A program made the position numbers and the translations under genes. 6,390 nucleotides of DNA from Actinomycetes bacterium (GTDB lineage Bacteria; Actinomycetota; Actinomycetes; Actinomycetales; JAJYRW01): assembly GCA_021793895.1 (NCBI GenBank), contig JAJYRW010000084.1:1-6390 (forward strand), written 5' to 3'. Every line of letters starts with the position of its first letter. Position 1 is the first letter of the stretch. Of this stretch, positions 1 to 5,352 are shown piece by piece. The notes under the pieces are model-generated. The model had not been told where the DNA came from and ran no database searches. It worked only from the letters and a program-made list of their open reading frames with translations.

Positions 1-870
1 CAGCACCCGGATGTCGTGCTGGATGAAATTTCACAAACCAAACCCATTACCCCGGCCCCGGCCGCTGCCCCGCCGATGGTTGCCGTCCCTTATCACCCCA
101 CTGAGATCCAGCCGGCGGAATTTGGGGGCGAGACCGCAGCCCGCTATGGCAATGAGCCGGGCGGAGCGGATGCGCCGTTTTTTGGGCCCGCTGTTCCGCC
201 CCCGCCGCAGCACCCTCCGGCCCCGCCAGCGGCGCGCCTGCTGTTGGGGAGCCTGTTGCTTTTGACGGCCGCTGCCGGTGCCGGCCTGCCAGTTGTAGCG
301 CTGCCGGTATTAGTGGTGGCGCTGTGGTTGGCACGGACGACCGGATTGGCGCGGGTAGCCCAGTTCCGGCGGCGGATGCGCCGCGGATCCAAAGACGCGG
401 GTACGGGGGGACTGGTGTTGCGCCTGCCTTGGTATTTGGTGCGCGGGGCCGGCGGGTTAGTACTACCACTGCTATTGAGTCTGTTTTCTTTTGCGCTGAT
501 TTTAGGCCTGGCATGGGTCGGTGTTTGGGCGACGCAGGAAGCCGGCGTAGGCGATGGTGATTCTGAAATGCTCCGGCGCGCAATTGTGAGCGGCGCCGGC
601 GGGCTAGGGCTGTTCATCAGTGCCCTAATTATGTGGCGGTGGGACACGGTTCCCATCACCGGCCGGTCGGGGCAACCGCTCGATTATGACGGTGCGACGC
701 GGGTGGGGGCGCGGGTGATAATTCACGCGGTGGCTCCCAATTCGCTGCTGCGCACGGTGTGGACGCTGGTAGTAATAATCGGGGCAGCGCTGGTGTTTTT
801 TCTTAGTCTTGCCCATGCAGAATGGTTCGATATTTTTGATTTTCTCGGGATCGGTTTTCCCGGCTCCTAA
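1..870 (+). CDS. Multi-pass membrane protein of unknown function, 5' end outside the window
   Basis: The frame is open from the first base. The first in-window start candidate (GTG at 16) has no Shine-Dalgarno, so I treat the gene as truncated at the left edge; 289 codons are visible. Counting from codon 16, residues 1-72 are hydrophilic and very rich in Pro and Ala (a PPPPQHPPAPP stretch near 61-71), which suggests a flexible cytoplasmic linker. Hydrophobic segments follow at about 74-106 (one long or two short), 143-171, 188-207 and 245-266. A strongly basic loop (RRRMRRGSK, about 118-126) lies between the first and second, placing that loop in the cytoplasm. There are no Cys residues and no catalytic motif in the visible part. 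A Pro-rich linker before membrane helices is common downstream of actinobacterial kinase domains, so this could be the tail of a larger signalling protein, but nothing here proves that. It ends 45 bases before the MauE-like gene. Function unassigned. Confidence 0.75.
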   Translation, partial: QHPDVVLDEISQTKPITPAPAAAPPMVAVPYHPTEIQPAEFGGETAARYGNEPGGADAPFFGPAVPPPPQHPPAPPAARLLLGSLLLLTAAAGAGLPVVALPVLVVALWLARTTGLARVAQFRRRMRRGSKDAGTGGLVLRLPWYLVRGAGGLVLPLLLSLFSFALILGLAWVGVWATQEAGVGDGDSEMLRRAIVSGAGGLGLFISALIMWRWDTVPITGRSGQPLDYDGATRVGARVIIHAVAPNSLLRTVWTLVVIIGAALVFFLSLAHAEWFDIFDFLGIGFPGS

Positions 871-903
871 ACCGTCCTATCTTGCCCTAAAATAGGGAAG
901 GTT
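870..903 (+). other. Weak hairpin in the gap before the MauE-like gene
   Basis: Within the 45-base gap, AACC (870-873) can pair with GGTT (900-903), and CCTAT (876-880) with ATAGG (892-896). Alternatively CCCTA (885-889) pairs with TAGGG (893-897) over a 3-base loop. There is no T-tract after it. It could be a weak terminator or a structure over the ribosome-binding region of the next gene. The two pairings are mutually exclusive, and the role is an inference. Confidence 0.25.
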
Positions 904-915
904 AAGGTTTCAACT

Positions 916-1434
916 ATGACTACTGCACCCCCAGTCACCGGCGGCGCCGCGCCGTCCTTGGCGCCGCGGCACCCCAGTTGGATGCCCTGGCTCGGTTTAG
1001 TGGTGCGCCTGACGCTGGGTGTGGTTGCGGGCTGGGCCGGGATCGCCAAGATGCTGGACCTGCCCACCTCGGTGCGGGCGGTGCGAGCCTTTCAACTCTT
1101 GCCTGAGGCCATCGTTCCGGCGGTGGGTTACGCCCTGCCCATGGTAGAGATCATCTTGGCGATTTTGCTCATAACCGGTCTCATTACCCGATATGCAGCG
1201 ATCGTCAACGGCCTGATAATGCTCGGGTTCATATTTGGGATTTCTTGGGCATGGGCAAAGGGCCTCAATATTGATTGCGGCTGTTTCGGGGGCGGGGGCG
1301 AACTCGCGGCCGACCAGGAAGCCGAGTACCTGGTGCCCCTAGTGCGCGATGCGGTGATTGTTCTGGGTTCGGCTTATCTAGCATGGTTCCCACCCACTCG
1401 CTTCAGCCTGGACGAAGCGTTGGACCTGAACTGA
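916..1434 (+). CDS. MauE/DoxX-like integral membrane protein, probable redox partner of the downstream DsbA-like protein
   Basis: The protein has 172 residues and four predicted membrane helices at about 24-44, 66-89, 92-113 and 141-158, the usual size and topology of the MauE/DoxX-like group. The key motif is DCGCFGGG (120-127), with Cys121 and Cys123 placed after the third helix; a CxCFG motif here is typical of MauE-type proteins. MauE is known from methylamine dehydrogenase maturation, where it helps disulphide formation, but no methylamine genes are seen, so a general role in disulphide exchange is more likely. The ATG at 916 has only a weak Shine-Dalgarno (AAGG at 904-907). The next gene begins 21 bases after the stop and encodes a membrane-anchored CxxC thioredoxin-fold protein, so the two are probably one transcript working at the outer face of the membrane. 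The family call is firm; the electron-transfer role is inferred from motif and neighbour. Confidence 0.82.
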   Translation: MTTAPPVTGGAAPSLAPRHPSWMPWLGLVVRLTLGVVAGWAGIAKMLDLPTSVRAVRAFQLLPEAIVPAVGYALPMVEIILAILLITGLITRYAAIVNGLIMLGFIFGISWAWAKGLNIDCGCFGGGGELAADQEAEYLVPLVRDAVIVLGSAYLAWFPPTRFSLDEALDLN

Positions 1435-1455
1435 AAAACGAAAAAAGAGAGACAA

Positions 1456-2226
1456 ATGAGTTCAAAAAGGAATGAGCGGCGCGAAGCGGCTCGTCGGCGC
1501 GCAGAAGAACTGCGAGCAGAGACAGCGCGGCGCGAAAAGCGAGCTCGCCTCATCACGATCATTTCCACCGTCGCCGGGCTCTCCGTCTTGGCAGTGCTGA
1601 TCATGATCATCGTTTCGCAAGGGTCAAAGAGTCCCATTGAAGCGGTGGAAAACCAGCCCAATAACGTGGTGAACGGGTCGATTCAGTTTGGCGATGTCGA
1701 CAATGAAGAAGTCGAAGCGATCGTGTATTCCGACTACATGTGCCCGGTGTGTAAAGACTTCGAAGACATTAACGGCGCAGACCTCAAAGATCTCGCACAA
1801 ACCGACGGCGTGGTCGTTTCTTACTTCCCCCTCTCATTCTTAGACCGCTCCTCGCAGGGAACGAAGTTCTCCACCCGCTCTTCCAATGCCGCGATGTGCG
1901 TTGCCGATGGCGCAAAGGATTCCTTCATCGAGTTCCACGAAGCAATGTTTGCCAATCAGCCGGAGCAGGGCAGCGAGGGTATGACAAATGAGGAAATGGC
2001 TGATCTGGCGGTAGCCGCGGGAGCCGATGACGCGGTGCGCCAGTGCATCTTAGATGAGGAGTTCGACGATTACGTCGAGGCAATCACCCAGCACGCCTCA
2101 TCGAAGCATGACGTAACGGGCACCCCGACCGTGCGCATTAACGAAAAGCACCTGGATGAGGATCTGGGCGGCAACTGGTCCCAGCCCGGGGAGTTGAAAG
2201 AGATCATCCTGGAAGAAAAGAACTAG
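1456..2226 (+). CDS. Membrane-anchored DsbA-family thiol-disulphide oxidoreductase
   Basis: The protein has 256 residues. Residues 1-31 are a highly charged, Arg/Glu-rich cytoplasmic helix; one membrane anchor spans about 32-54; the rest is an extracytoplasmic thioredoxin-fold domain of the DsbA/thioredoxin_4 type. The active site is CPVC (Cys96-Cys99) in the context YSDYMCPVCKDFE, and the cis-proline loop is TGTPTV (Pro224). Two further cysteines, Cys148 and Cys197, flank the helical insertion and may form a second structural disulphide, as in several actinobacterial DsbA proteins. The likely job is to make or shuffle disulphides in exported proteins. The ATG at 1456 follows an A/G-rich stretch (GAGAGA, 1447-1452), a poor and close ribosome site, so translation may depend partly on the upstream gene. 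The MauE-like protein just upstream is the probable partner that recycles it. A strong hairpin follows the stop codon. Oxidase versus isomerase activity cannot be told from sequence. Confidence 0.9.
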   Translation: MSSKRNERREAARRRAEELRAETARREKRARLITIISTVAGLSVLAVLIMIIVSQGSKSPIEAVENQPNNVVNGSIQFGDVDNEEVEAIVYSDYMCPVCKDFEDINGADLKDLAQTDGVVVSYFPLSFLDRSSQGTKFSTRSSNAAMCVADGAKDSFIEFHEAMFANQPEQGSEGMTNEEMADLAVAAGADDAVRQCILDEEFDDYVEAITQHASSKHDVTGTPTVRINEKHLDEDLGGNWSQPGELKEIILEEKN

Positions 2227-2230
2227 CACT

Positions 2231-2270
2231 CCAGGTGCCCACCCGATTTCACGTCGGCGTGGGCACCTGG
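2231..2270 (+). terminator. Strong hairpin ending the MauE-DsbA transcript
   Basis: A perfect 12-bp inverted repeat (CCAGGTGCCCAC at 2231-2242 with GTGGGCACCTGG at 2259-2270) begins four bases after the dsbA-like stop. The stem continues inward with CCGA (2243-2246) pairing TCGG (2254-2257) past one bulged C, leaving a 7-base loop. No T-tract follows, which is common for actinobacterial terminators. It also separates this operon from the tRNA gene. Confidence 0.75.
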
Positions 2271-2284
2271 CAAGATATGCGTTT

Positions 2285-2300
2285 GGATCACTTTTGATCC
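2285..2300. repeat. Small inverted repeat in the tRNA 5' leader region
   Basis: GGATCA (2285-2290) and TGATCC (2295-2300) form a 6-bp inverted repeat around CTTT, ending six bases before the mature tRNA. It could be a small leader hairpin near the RNase P cut site or a protein-binding site. No convincing -35/-10 pair for the tRNA was found nearby. Confidence 0.3.
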
Positions 2301-2306
2301 CTAATT

Positions 2307-2379
2307 GCCGCCTTAGCTCAGTTGGTAGAGCATTCGCCTTGTAAGCGAAGGGTCGTCGGTTCGAGTCCGACAGGCGGCT
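2307..2379 (+). tRNA. tRNA-Thr, anticodon TGT
   Basis: A complete cloverleaf can be read. The acceptor stem is GCCGCCT/AGGCGGC (7 bp), and the D arm is GCTC/GAGC with an AGTTGGTA loop. The anticodon stem is TTCGC/GCGAA with loop CTTGTAA, placing TGT at 2340-2342 (reads ACA, Thr). The variable loop is GGGTC, the T stem GTCGG/CCGAC and the T loop TTCGAGT. The discriminator base is T (2379). CCA is not encoded and must be added after transcription. All stems are fully paired, so the gene looks functional. Confidence 0.97.
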
Positions 2380-2387
2380 CTCTTTTC

Positions 2388-2424
2388 GGCCTTTGCTCGT
2401 TCGGTCTAGAGCGGCCTATTTTTC
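2388..2424 (+). terminator. Possible terminator of the tRNA-Thr transcript, overlapping the end of the convergent hydrolase gene
   Basis: GGCC (2388-2391) and GCTC (2395-2398, after a TTT bulge) can pair with GAGC (2409-2412) and GGCC (2413-2416), followed by TATTTTTC. The right arm touches the stop codon (2416-2418) of the minus-strand hydrolase gene. The bulge weakens the stem, but the T-rich tract in the right place supports a terminator for the tRNA. Confidence 0.42.
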
Positions 2425-3228
2425 TAAAACTGGCGCTAAATCCGGCCGCTTGGCAACCCGCTGATCGCCGGAAGACTTCCCGCGCAGTCTGCGCGTGGCC
2501 CATGGGAACACGTGCGTCTTAACCCAGGCGGCGTCGTCCTGAATCTGTTCCAGGCGCGGGCGTAGCGGCTCGGAATCAAGCGGGGCGTCCCAGTTTGCAT
2601 AATCGGGAGCCAGTTCCAACCCGACCAAGGCGGCTTGCGCAACCCGTTCATGCCCCAGGGTAGTTAAGTGAATGCGATCCTCTGCCCACATGCGCCAGTC
2701 CCGCAGCGCCCGCATGCCCCACAAATCCAGCACATAGGCCCCGTGCCGGCGCGCAATTGACCAAATGTGGGCATTAAATAGTGCCGTGCGCCCGCGCGTT
2801 TTATTGACGATCGGGCTTTCTTTGGTGTCCATGCCGGTACCTAGGAGCACATCTACCCCGGCCTTTCGCAGTCGAATTACCGCCCGCTCCAGTCGCAGCG
2901 CGATGACGTCCGGGTTCACGTGCGGGCGCAAAATATCGTTCCCACCCGCGATCATCGACACCAAATCGGGCTGCATCTCAAGGGCGCGTTCGAGCTGATC
3001 ACCCACCACGTCGGCCATCAAACGCCCGCGAACCGCCAAATTGGCGTACTGCAACTCTTCCCCCGAGTCGGCCGCCACGCGCTCATTCAAACTGTGTGCC
3101 AGCAGGTCCGCCCAGCCGCGAAACGCTTCGGGTCGGTGCGGATCGACGTCATTTAAGCCCTCGGTAAACGAATCACCAATTGCCACGTATTTACGCCATT
3201 TTGGCGTAAGAGTTTGTTCGACGTTCAT
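2416..3228 (-). CDS. Cytoplasmic SGNH/GDSL-family hydrolase (esterase/lipase-like)
   Basis: The protein has 270 residues and all SGNH blocks: block I GDSFTEG with nucleophile Ser20; a block II Gly in LAVRGRL (Gly68); block III GGND with Asn97; and block V DRIHLT with Asp184 and His187. The fold suggests a serine esterase or acyl hydrolase; the substrate cannot be named. There is no signal peptide or membrane segment, so it should act in the cytoplasm, unlike many secreted GDSL esterases. About 80 residues follow the catalytic His, with a WDAPL segment and a basic tail, an extension I associate with a large actinobacterial subgroup. The ATG (3226-3228) has no Shine-Dalgarno, but a promoter-like pair lies so close that the mRNA could start at or beside the ATG. 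It lies 98 bases downstream of ung on the same strand and runs convergently into the tRNA-Thr terminator. Confidence 0.9.
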   Translation of the reverse strand: MNVEQTLTPKWRKYVAIGDSFTEGLNDVDPHRPEAFRGWADLLAHSLNERVAADSGEELQYANLAVRGRLMADVVGDQLERALEMQPDLVSMIAGGNDILRPHVNPDVIALRLERAVIRLRKAGVDVLLGTGMDTKESPIVNKTRGRTALFNAHIWSIARRHGAYVLDLWGMRALRDWRMWAEDRIHLTTLGHERVAQAALVGLELAPDYANWDAPLDSEPLRPRLEQIQDDAAWVKTHVFPWATRRLRGKSSGDQRVAKRPDLAPVLEK

Positions 3229-3233
3229 AAGTA

Positions 3234-3261
3234 TTTATGCTGTCACAACTACTGCGGCCAA
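3234..3261 (-). promoter_or_regulatory. Promoter-like sequence for the SGNH hydrolase, suggesting a leaderless mRNA
   Basis: Read on the minus strand, TTGGCC (3261-3256) and CATAAA (3239-3234) are separated by 16 bases, each matching four of six consensus bases for -35 and -10. The -10 lies 5 bases from the ATG, so transcription would start at about the start codon. This fits the lack of a Shine-Dalgarno. It is a pattern match only. Confidence 0.4.
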
Positions 3262-3303
3262 TGCATTCCCATTCGCCTTATTCAAAGGAAGATTATGGAC
3301 GGC

Positions 3304-3322
3304 GCCTACTTCGCCCGTAGGC
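3304..3322 (-). terminator. Short hairpin just after the ung stop codon
   Basis: GCCTAC and GTAGGC (3304-3309 and 3317-3322) form a 6-bp stem with a 7-base loop, four bases past the ung stop. No T-tract follows on the minus strand, so termination may be weak or partial and some reading through into the hydrolase gene is possible. Confidence 0.35.
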
Positions 3323-3326
3323 TTTC

Positions 3327-4004
3327 TCACCACTTAATTGGGCTCACGCCGCGCGCGGTGAGCAGGGCATTGGTTTGCGAAAAGGGTCGCGAACCGAAAA
3401 ACCCGCGATGCGCGGAGAGCGGACTGGGGTGCGGGGCAGTTAAAACTGGATGCGCTCCCAACAGGGAGGCTAACTGTTGTGCTTGCCGACCCCACAGGAT
3501 CGCGACCAAGGGTGCGGGGCGCCGTCCTAAAGCACGAATTGCCGCACCGGTGATTTCCTCCCACCCCAGGAGGCGGTGCGAGCCAGCCGCTCCCGAGCGA
3601 ACGGTCAGGCAGCGGTTAAGTAGGAGCACTCCCTGGCGCTCCCAGCGGGTTAAGTCGCCGGTGGGCAGCGTCGCCCCCACATCTGTTTTCAATTCGGTGG
3701 CGATGTTGCGCAAACTGGCAGGAAGCGGTCTGACGTTGTCGGTGGTGCTAAAAGCGAGCCCCATGGCGTGGCCCGGCGTGGGATAGGGGTCTTGCCCAAC
3801 GATGAGCACCCGCACGGCGTCAAATGGCTGTTGGAAGGCGCGCATAATCTGTGCTGCTGGTGGTAAAACCTCGTGCCCCTGGGCGCGTTCTTGTTCCAGT
3901 TGGTGCCAGATTTGGTCCAGTTGGGCGCGATGGGGCTCTAGCACTGCCGCCCAGGAGGGGTGTAGAAGCTTAAGGGGGTCTGCAGGTAAGTCGGAGTCGG
4001 GCAC
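3327..4004 (-). CDS. ung: Uracil-DNA glycosylase, family 1
   Basis: This enzyme removes uracil from DNA, the first step of base-excision repair after cytosine deamination or dUMP misincorporation. The 225-residue protein has every family 1 landmark. The water-activating loop is GQDPYPTPGHAMG (catalytic Asp72), the uracil-stacking Phe85 lies in GLAFS, and the uracil-binding Asn130 in LLLN. The minor-groove loop is HPSPLS (His192) followed by RGFFGSRPFS, and the gene ends in a typical SPIKW tail. Length matches the family (about 220-230). The start is GTG (4002-4004), with a good Shine-Dalgarno (AAGGA on the minus strand, 4014-4010) five bases away, which fixes this start. It is divergent from the DUF3263 gene across a 105-base gap and precedes the SGNH hydrolase by 98 bases. 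No inhibitor gene or unusual residue is seen. Confidence 0.97.
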   Translation of the reverse strand: MPDSDLPADPLKLLHPSWAAVLEPHRAQLDQIWHQLEQERAQGHEVLPPAAQIMRAFQQPFDAVRVLIVGQDPYPTPGHAMGLAFSTTDNVRPLPASLRNIATELKTDVGATLPTGDLTRWERQGVLLLNRCLTVRSGAAGSHRLLGWEEITGAAIRALGRRPAPLVAILWGRQAQQLASLLGAHPVLTAPHPSPLSAHRGFFGSRPFSQTNALLTARGVSPIKW

Positions 4005-4009
4005 GGGAG

Positions 4010-4014
4010 TCCTT
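4010..4014 (-). promoter_or_regulatory. Shine-Dalgarno that fixes the GTG start of ung
   Basis: Read on the minus strand this is AAGGA, five bases before the GTG start codon. It supports GTG at 4004 over downstream alternatives. Confidence 0.7.
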
Positions 4015-4044
4015 GAAGCTGGTGCTGGCCGGTAGAAACGGCGA

Positions 4045-4074
4045 ATGACAAGGGTGTAATTTAGAGCGTAGTAT
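4045..4074 (+). promoter_or_regulatory. Promoter-like sequence for the DUF3263 gene
   Basis: ATGACA (4045-4050, five of six -35 matches) and TAGTAT (4069-4074, four of six -10 matches) are 18 bases apart. Transcription would start near 4081, giving a leader of roughly 30 bases that contains the strong Shine-Dalgarno. Pattern match only. Confidence 0.45.
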
Positions 4075-4100
4075 GAGTATTGGAAGCTTTTCTTGGGCGA

Positions 4101-4106
4101 AGGAGG
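4101..4106 (+). promoter_or_regulatory. Strong Shine-Dalgarno of the DUF3263 gene
   Basis: AGGAGG, preceded by another A, gives near-complete anti-Shine-Dalgarno pairing and extends as GGATC up to the ATG at 4110. Spacing is short (3 bases). It rules out the longer TTG start at 4080, which would place this element inside the gene. Confidence 0.75.
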
Positions 4107-4109
4107 ATC

Positions 4110-4394
4110 ATGGCGGCCACCGCCTCAAACGCTACTGCAACGGCTGATCTGTCCGAGCGGGATGCCCAGATTCTAGATTTTGAGCGCCAGTGGTGGCGCT
4201 ATGCCGGTGCAAAAGATGACGCGATCAGTGAACTTTTTGATTTAACCGCCACGCGGTACTACCAGATCTTAAATTCGCTGCTGGATAACCCGGCGGCTTT
4301 GGCGCATGACCCGATGCTCGTTAAGCGGTTGCGCCGCATGCGAGATCAGCGCCAGCGGGCGCGCTCTGCCCGCCGGCTGCACACGCGCTCCTAA
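4110..4394 (+). CDS. DUF3263 family protein, small helix-turn-helix-like actinobacterial protein
   Basis: The protein has 94 residues. After a low-complexity start (about 1-13) comes the conserved family core: LSERDAQILDFERQWWRYAG, then a region reading like a helix-turn-helix (KDDAISELFDLTATRYYQILNSLLD), then DPMLVKRLRRMRDQRQRAR and a basic tail. This is the DUF3263 family, found almost only in actinobacteria and close in sequence to M. tuberculosis Rv0430. Its biochemical function is not established; the predicted helix-turn-helix and basic tail suggest DNA binding (inference). The ATG at 4110 was chosen for the AGGAGG directly before it. It has a promoter-like sequence upstream, diverges from ung, and is followed after 109 bases by the VirR-like gene, an order also seen in mycobacteria. 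Family call firm, role unknown. Confidence 0.92.
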   Translation: MAATASNATATADLSERDAQILDFERQWWRYAGAKDDAISELFDLTATRYYQILNSLLDNPAALAHDPMLVKRLRRMRDQRQRARSARRLHTRS

Positions 4395-4453
4395 GCGATC
4401 TGCACTTGCGTTCTTAGGCGATTTGCCCCCGCGTTCTTAGGCGATACCGCCAA
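4385..4453 (+). repeat. 23-bp tandem repeat, three degenerate copies, at the end of the DUF3263 gene
   Basis: Units start at 4385, 4408 and 4431, exactly 23 bases apart. Copies 2 and 3 share a perfect 15-base core (GCGTTCTTAGGCGAT); copy 1 matches the core at 12 of 15 positions and holds the DUF3263 stop codon. The remaining 8 bases of each unit are variable. It fills most of the gap before the VirR-like gene. Function unknown: a protein-binding array or simple slippage expansion are both possible. Confidence 0.7.
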
Positions 4454-4503
4454 TTGGGTATGGGAGTAACGCGATCGGGAATCTAGGCACTAGCCTGTAA
4501 CCC

Positions 4504-5205
4504 GTGAGTGCACGCAAGGACTACCCCTACCCCGAGGATGAATTCGACATCGCCGCCGCTGCCGGCGGCCCCGAAGGCGTCCATCGAGCACAGCGTTCCA
4601 CGGCCCGCAAAGTTGCCCCGTGGATTGTGGTGCTGTTAATTGTCCCGCTAATTTCCTTCGGAGTGGTCTTTTGGCTCTCGCAAAACGACACGGACGTCTC
4701 CGATGCCCTGTTCGGCGACGATGATCCCAGCCCCACCGCACCGGCAGATGATGAATCGCCCGATGAGGGCGCTGATGAGGCTGGCGCCGATGAAGATGGC
4801 GCGGATGAGGCTGGCGCCGATGAAGATGGCGGGGAAGAAGACGGTGCCACGGAAGACGGCGCGGCCGAAGATGGTGGGGATGCTAACGGCGCGGATGAGG
4901 AAGGCGAAGAGGAAGAAGCTTTGCCGGTCAATCGTGAAGTGGCGGTAGATGTGCTTAACGCCACTCAGATTTCTGGTCTGGCGGCCCTTGCCTCCGAGCG
5001 GCTCGAAGCCGACGGGTTTTCCGCAGTAACGTCCGGTAATTTCCAAGGCGGGGGAACGCGGGCCAACTCGGCGGTTAAGTACACCGATCCAGACTTAGAA
5101 TCCACTGCCGAGCAGATCGCCAGTGTTCTGGGTATTAGCGACATTGTGGAAGATCCTGCGCCGGGAGATGGCATCATTGTCGAACTTTGGCGCGGACTGG
5201 ACTAA
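4504..5205 (+). CDS. LytR_C-domain single-pass membrane protein, VirR (Rv0431)-like
   Basis: The protein has 233 residues. The N-terminus carries a [11 protein letters not shown] motif (5-15), which I recall as recurrent in actinobacterial members, then a basic stretch and a single membrane helix at about 39-59. A long acidic Asp/Glu/Ala/Gly linker follows (about 71-139), then the extracytoplasmic LytR C-terminal domain (about 147-228) with the typical [20 protein letters not shown] opening. The linker contains two exact 10-residue repeats ([10 protein letters not shown] at 90-99 and 100-109). Stand-alone LytR_C proteins such as M. tuberculosis VirR affect cell-envelope organisation and vesicle release; a cell-envelope role here is inferred. 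The GTG at 4504 has an in-frame TAA only six bases upstream, so it is the earliest possible start, and there is no Shine-Dalgarno, suggesting leaderless or weakly initiated translation. It lies between DUF3263 and groEL, as in a compressed mycobacterial neighbourhood. Confidence 0.87.
   Translation: MSARKDYPYPEDEFDIAAAAGGPEGVHRAQRSTARKVAPWIVVLLIVPLISFGVVFWLSQNDTDVSDALFGDDDPSPTAPADDESPDEGADEAGADEDGADEAGADEDGGEEDGATEDGAAEDGGDANGADEEGEEEEALPVNREVAVDVLNATQISGLAALASERLEADGFSAVTSGNFQGGGTRANSAVKYTDPDLESTAEQIASVLGISDIVEDPAPGDGIIVELWRGLD
4771..4830 (+). repeat. Two tandem 30-bp repeats coding for the acidic linker
   Basis: Units 4771-4800 and 4801-4830 differ at one base (T4773 versus G4803) and encode the same ten residues, [10 protein letters not shown]. 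Degenerate further copies follow up to about 4915. The near identity in DNA suggests a recent duplication and possible length variation between strains. Confidence 0.85.
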
Positions 5206-5231
5206 TAGTTGGCGGTTAGAGCGGGGCCTCG

Positions 5232-5258
5232 CTTGCACTCTCGGTGTGAGAGTGCTAA
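5232..5258. promoter_or_regulatory. CIRCE operator 1 (HrcA site) upstream of groEL
   Basis: CTTGCACTC (5232-5240), nine spacer bases, GAGTGCTAA (5250-5258). The left half matches seven of nine consensus bases and the right half all nine. CIRCE is the inverted repeat bound by the repressor HrcA, which represses groE and dnaK operons until heat stress. A weak promoter-like pair overlaps it (TTGCAC at 5233-5238, TAAAAA at 5256-5261, 17-base spacer). Confidence 0.9.
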
Positions 5259-5265
5259 AAAATAC

Positions 5266-5292
5266 TTAGCACTCTCGGCATGAGAGTGATAA
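5266..5292. promoter_or_regulatory. CIRCE operator 2 (HrcA site) upstream of groEL
   Basis: TTAGCACTC (5266-5274, perfect left half), nine spacer bases, GAGTGATAA (5284-5292, eight of nine). The centre lies 34 bases from that of operator 1. The operator covers the best promoter candidate, so bound HrcA should block RNA polymerase directly. Confidence 0.93.
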
Positions 5293-5293
5293 T
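5266..5293 (+). promoter_or_regulatory. Probable groEL promoter inside CIRCE 2
   Basis: TTAGCA (5266-5271, four of six -35 matches) and GATAAT (5288-5293, five of six -10 matches) are separated by 16 bases. Transcription would start near 5300, giving a leader of about 115 bases. The overlap of promoter and operator is the classical HrcA repression layout. Confidence 0.6.
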
Positions 5294-5352
5294 CTCTACG
5301 CTGGTTGGCGAGGTATTTCGAATATGAGCGAGAAAGGAACGCTCCTGTTTGA

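Noticed and set aside
144..659. Minus-strand frames opposite the first membrane protein
   Set aside because: Pro/Arg/Ala-rich shadows without conserved motifs; the plus-strand frame has coherent membrane helices.
3214..3786. A 190-codon plus-strand frame antisense to ung, with an AAGGA-like site before an ATG at 3295
   Set aside because: It overlaps the fully convincing ung gene on the other strand, its product is Arg/Pro/Cys-rich without any domain, and the high GC explains the open frame.
4080..4109. Ten-codon N-terminal extension of the DUF3263 protein from TTG at 4080
   Set aside because: The strong AGGAGG at 4101-4106 lies inside the extension, and the shorter protein matches the family start better.
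4445..4460. Near-palindrome centred on CCAATTGG before the VirR-like gene
   Set aside because: Short and imperfect, with no matching known operator; likely to arise by chance, though it borders the 23-bp repeats.
4527..4964. Minus-strand Ser/Ala-rich frame opposite the VirR-like gene
   Set aside because: It is the antisense reading of the acidic GA/DE repeats; its low-complexity Ser/Pro composition is a by-product.
5220..5232. GC-rich near-palindrome after the VirR-like stop, considered as a terminator
   Set aside because: The symmetric part leaves no room for a loop and there is no T-tract, so it is not a credible terminator.
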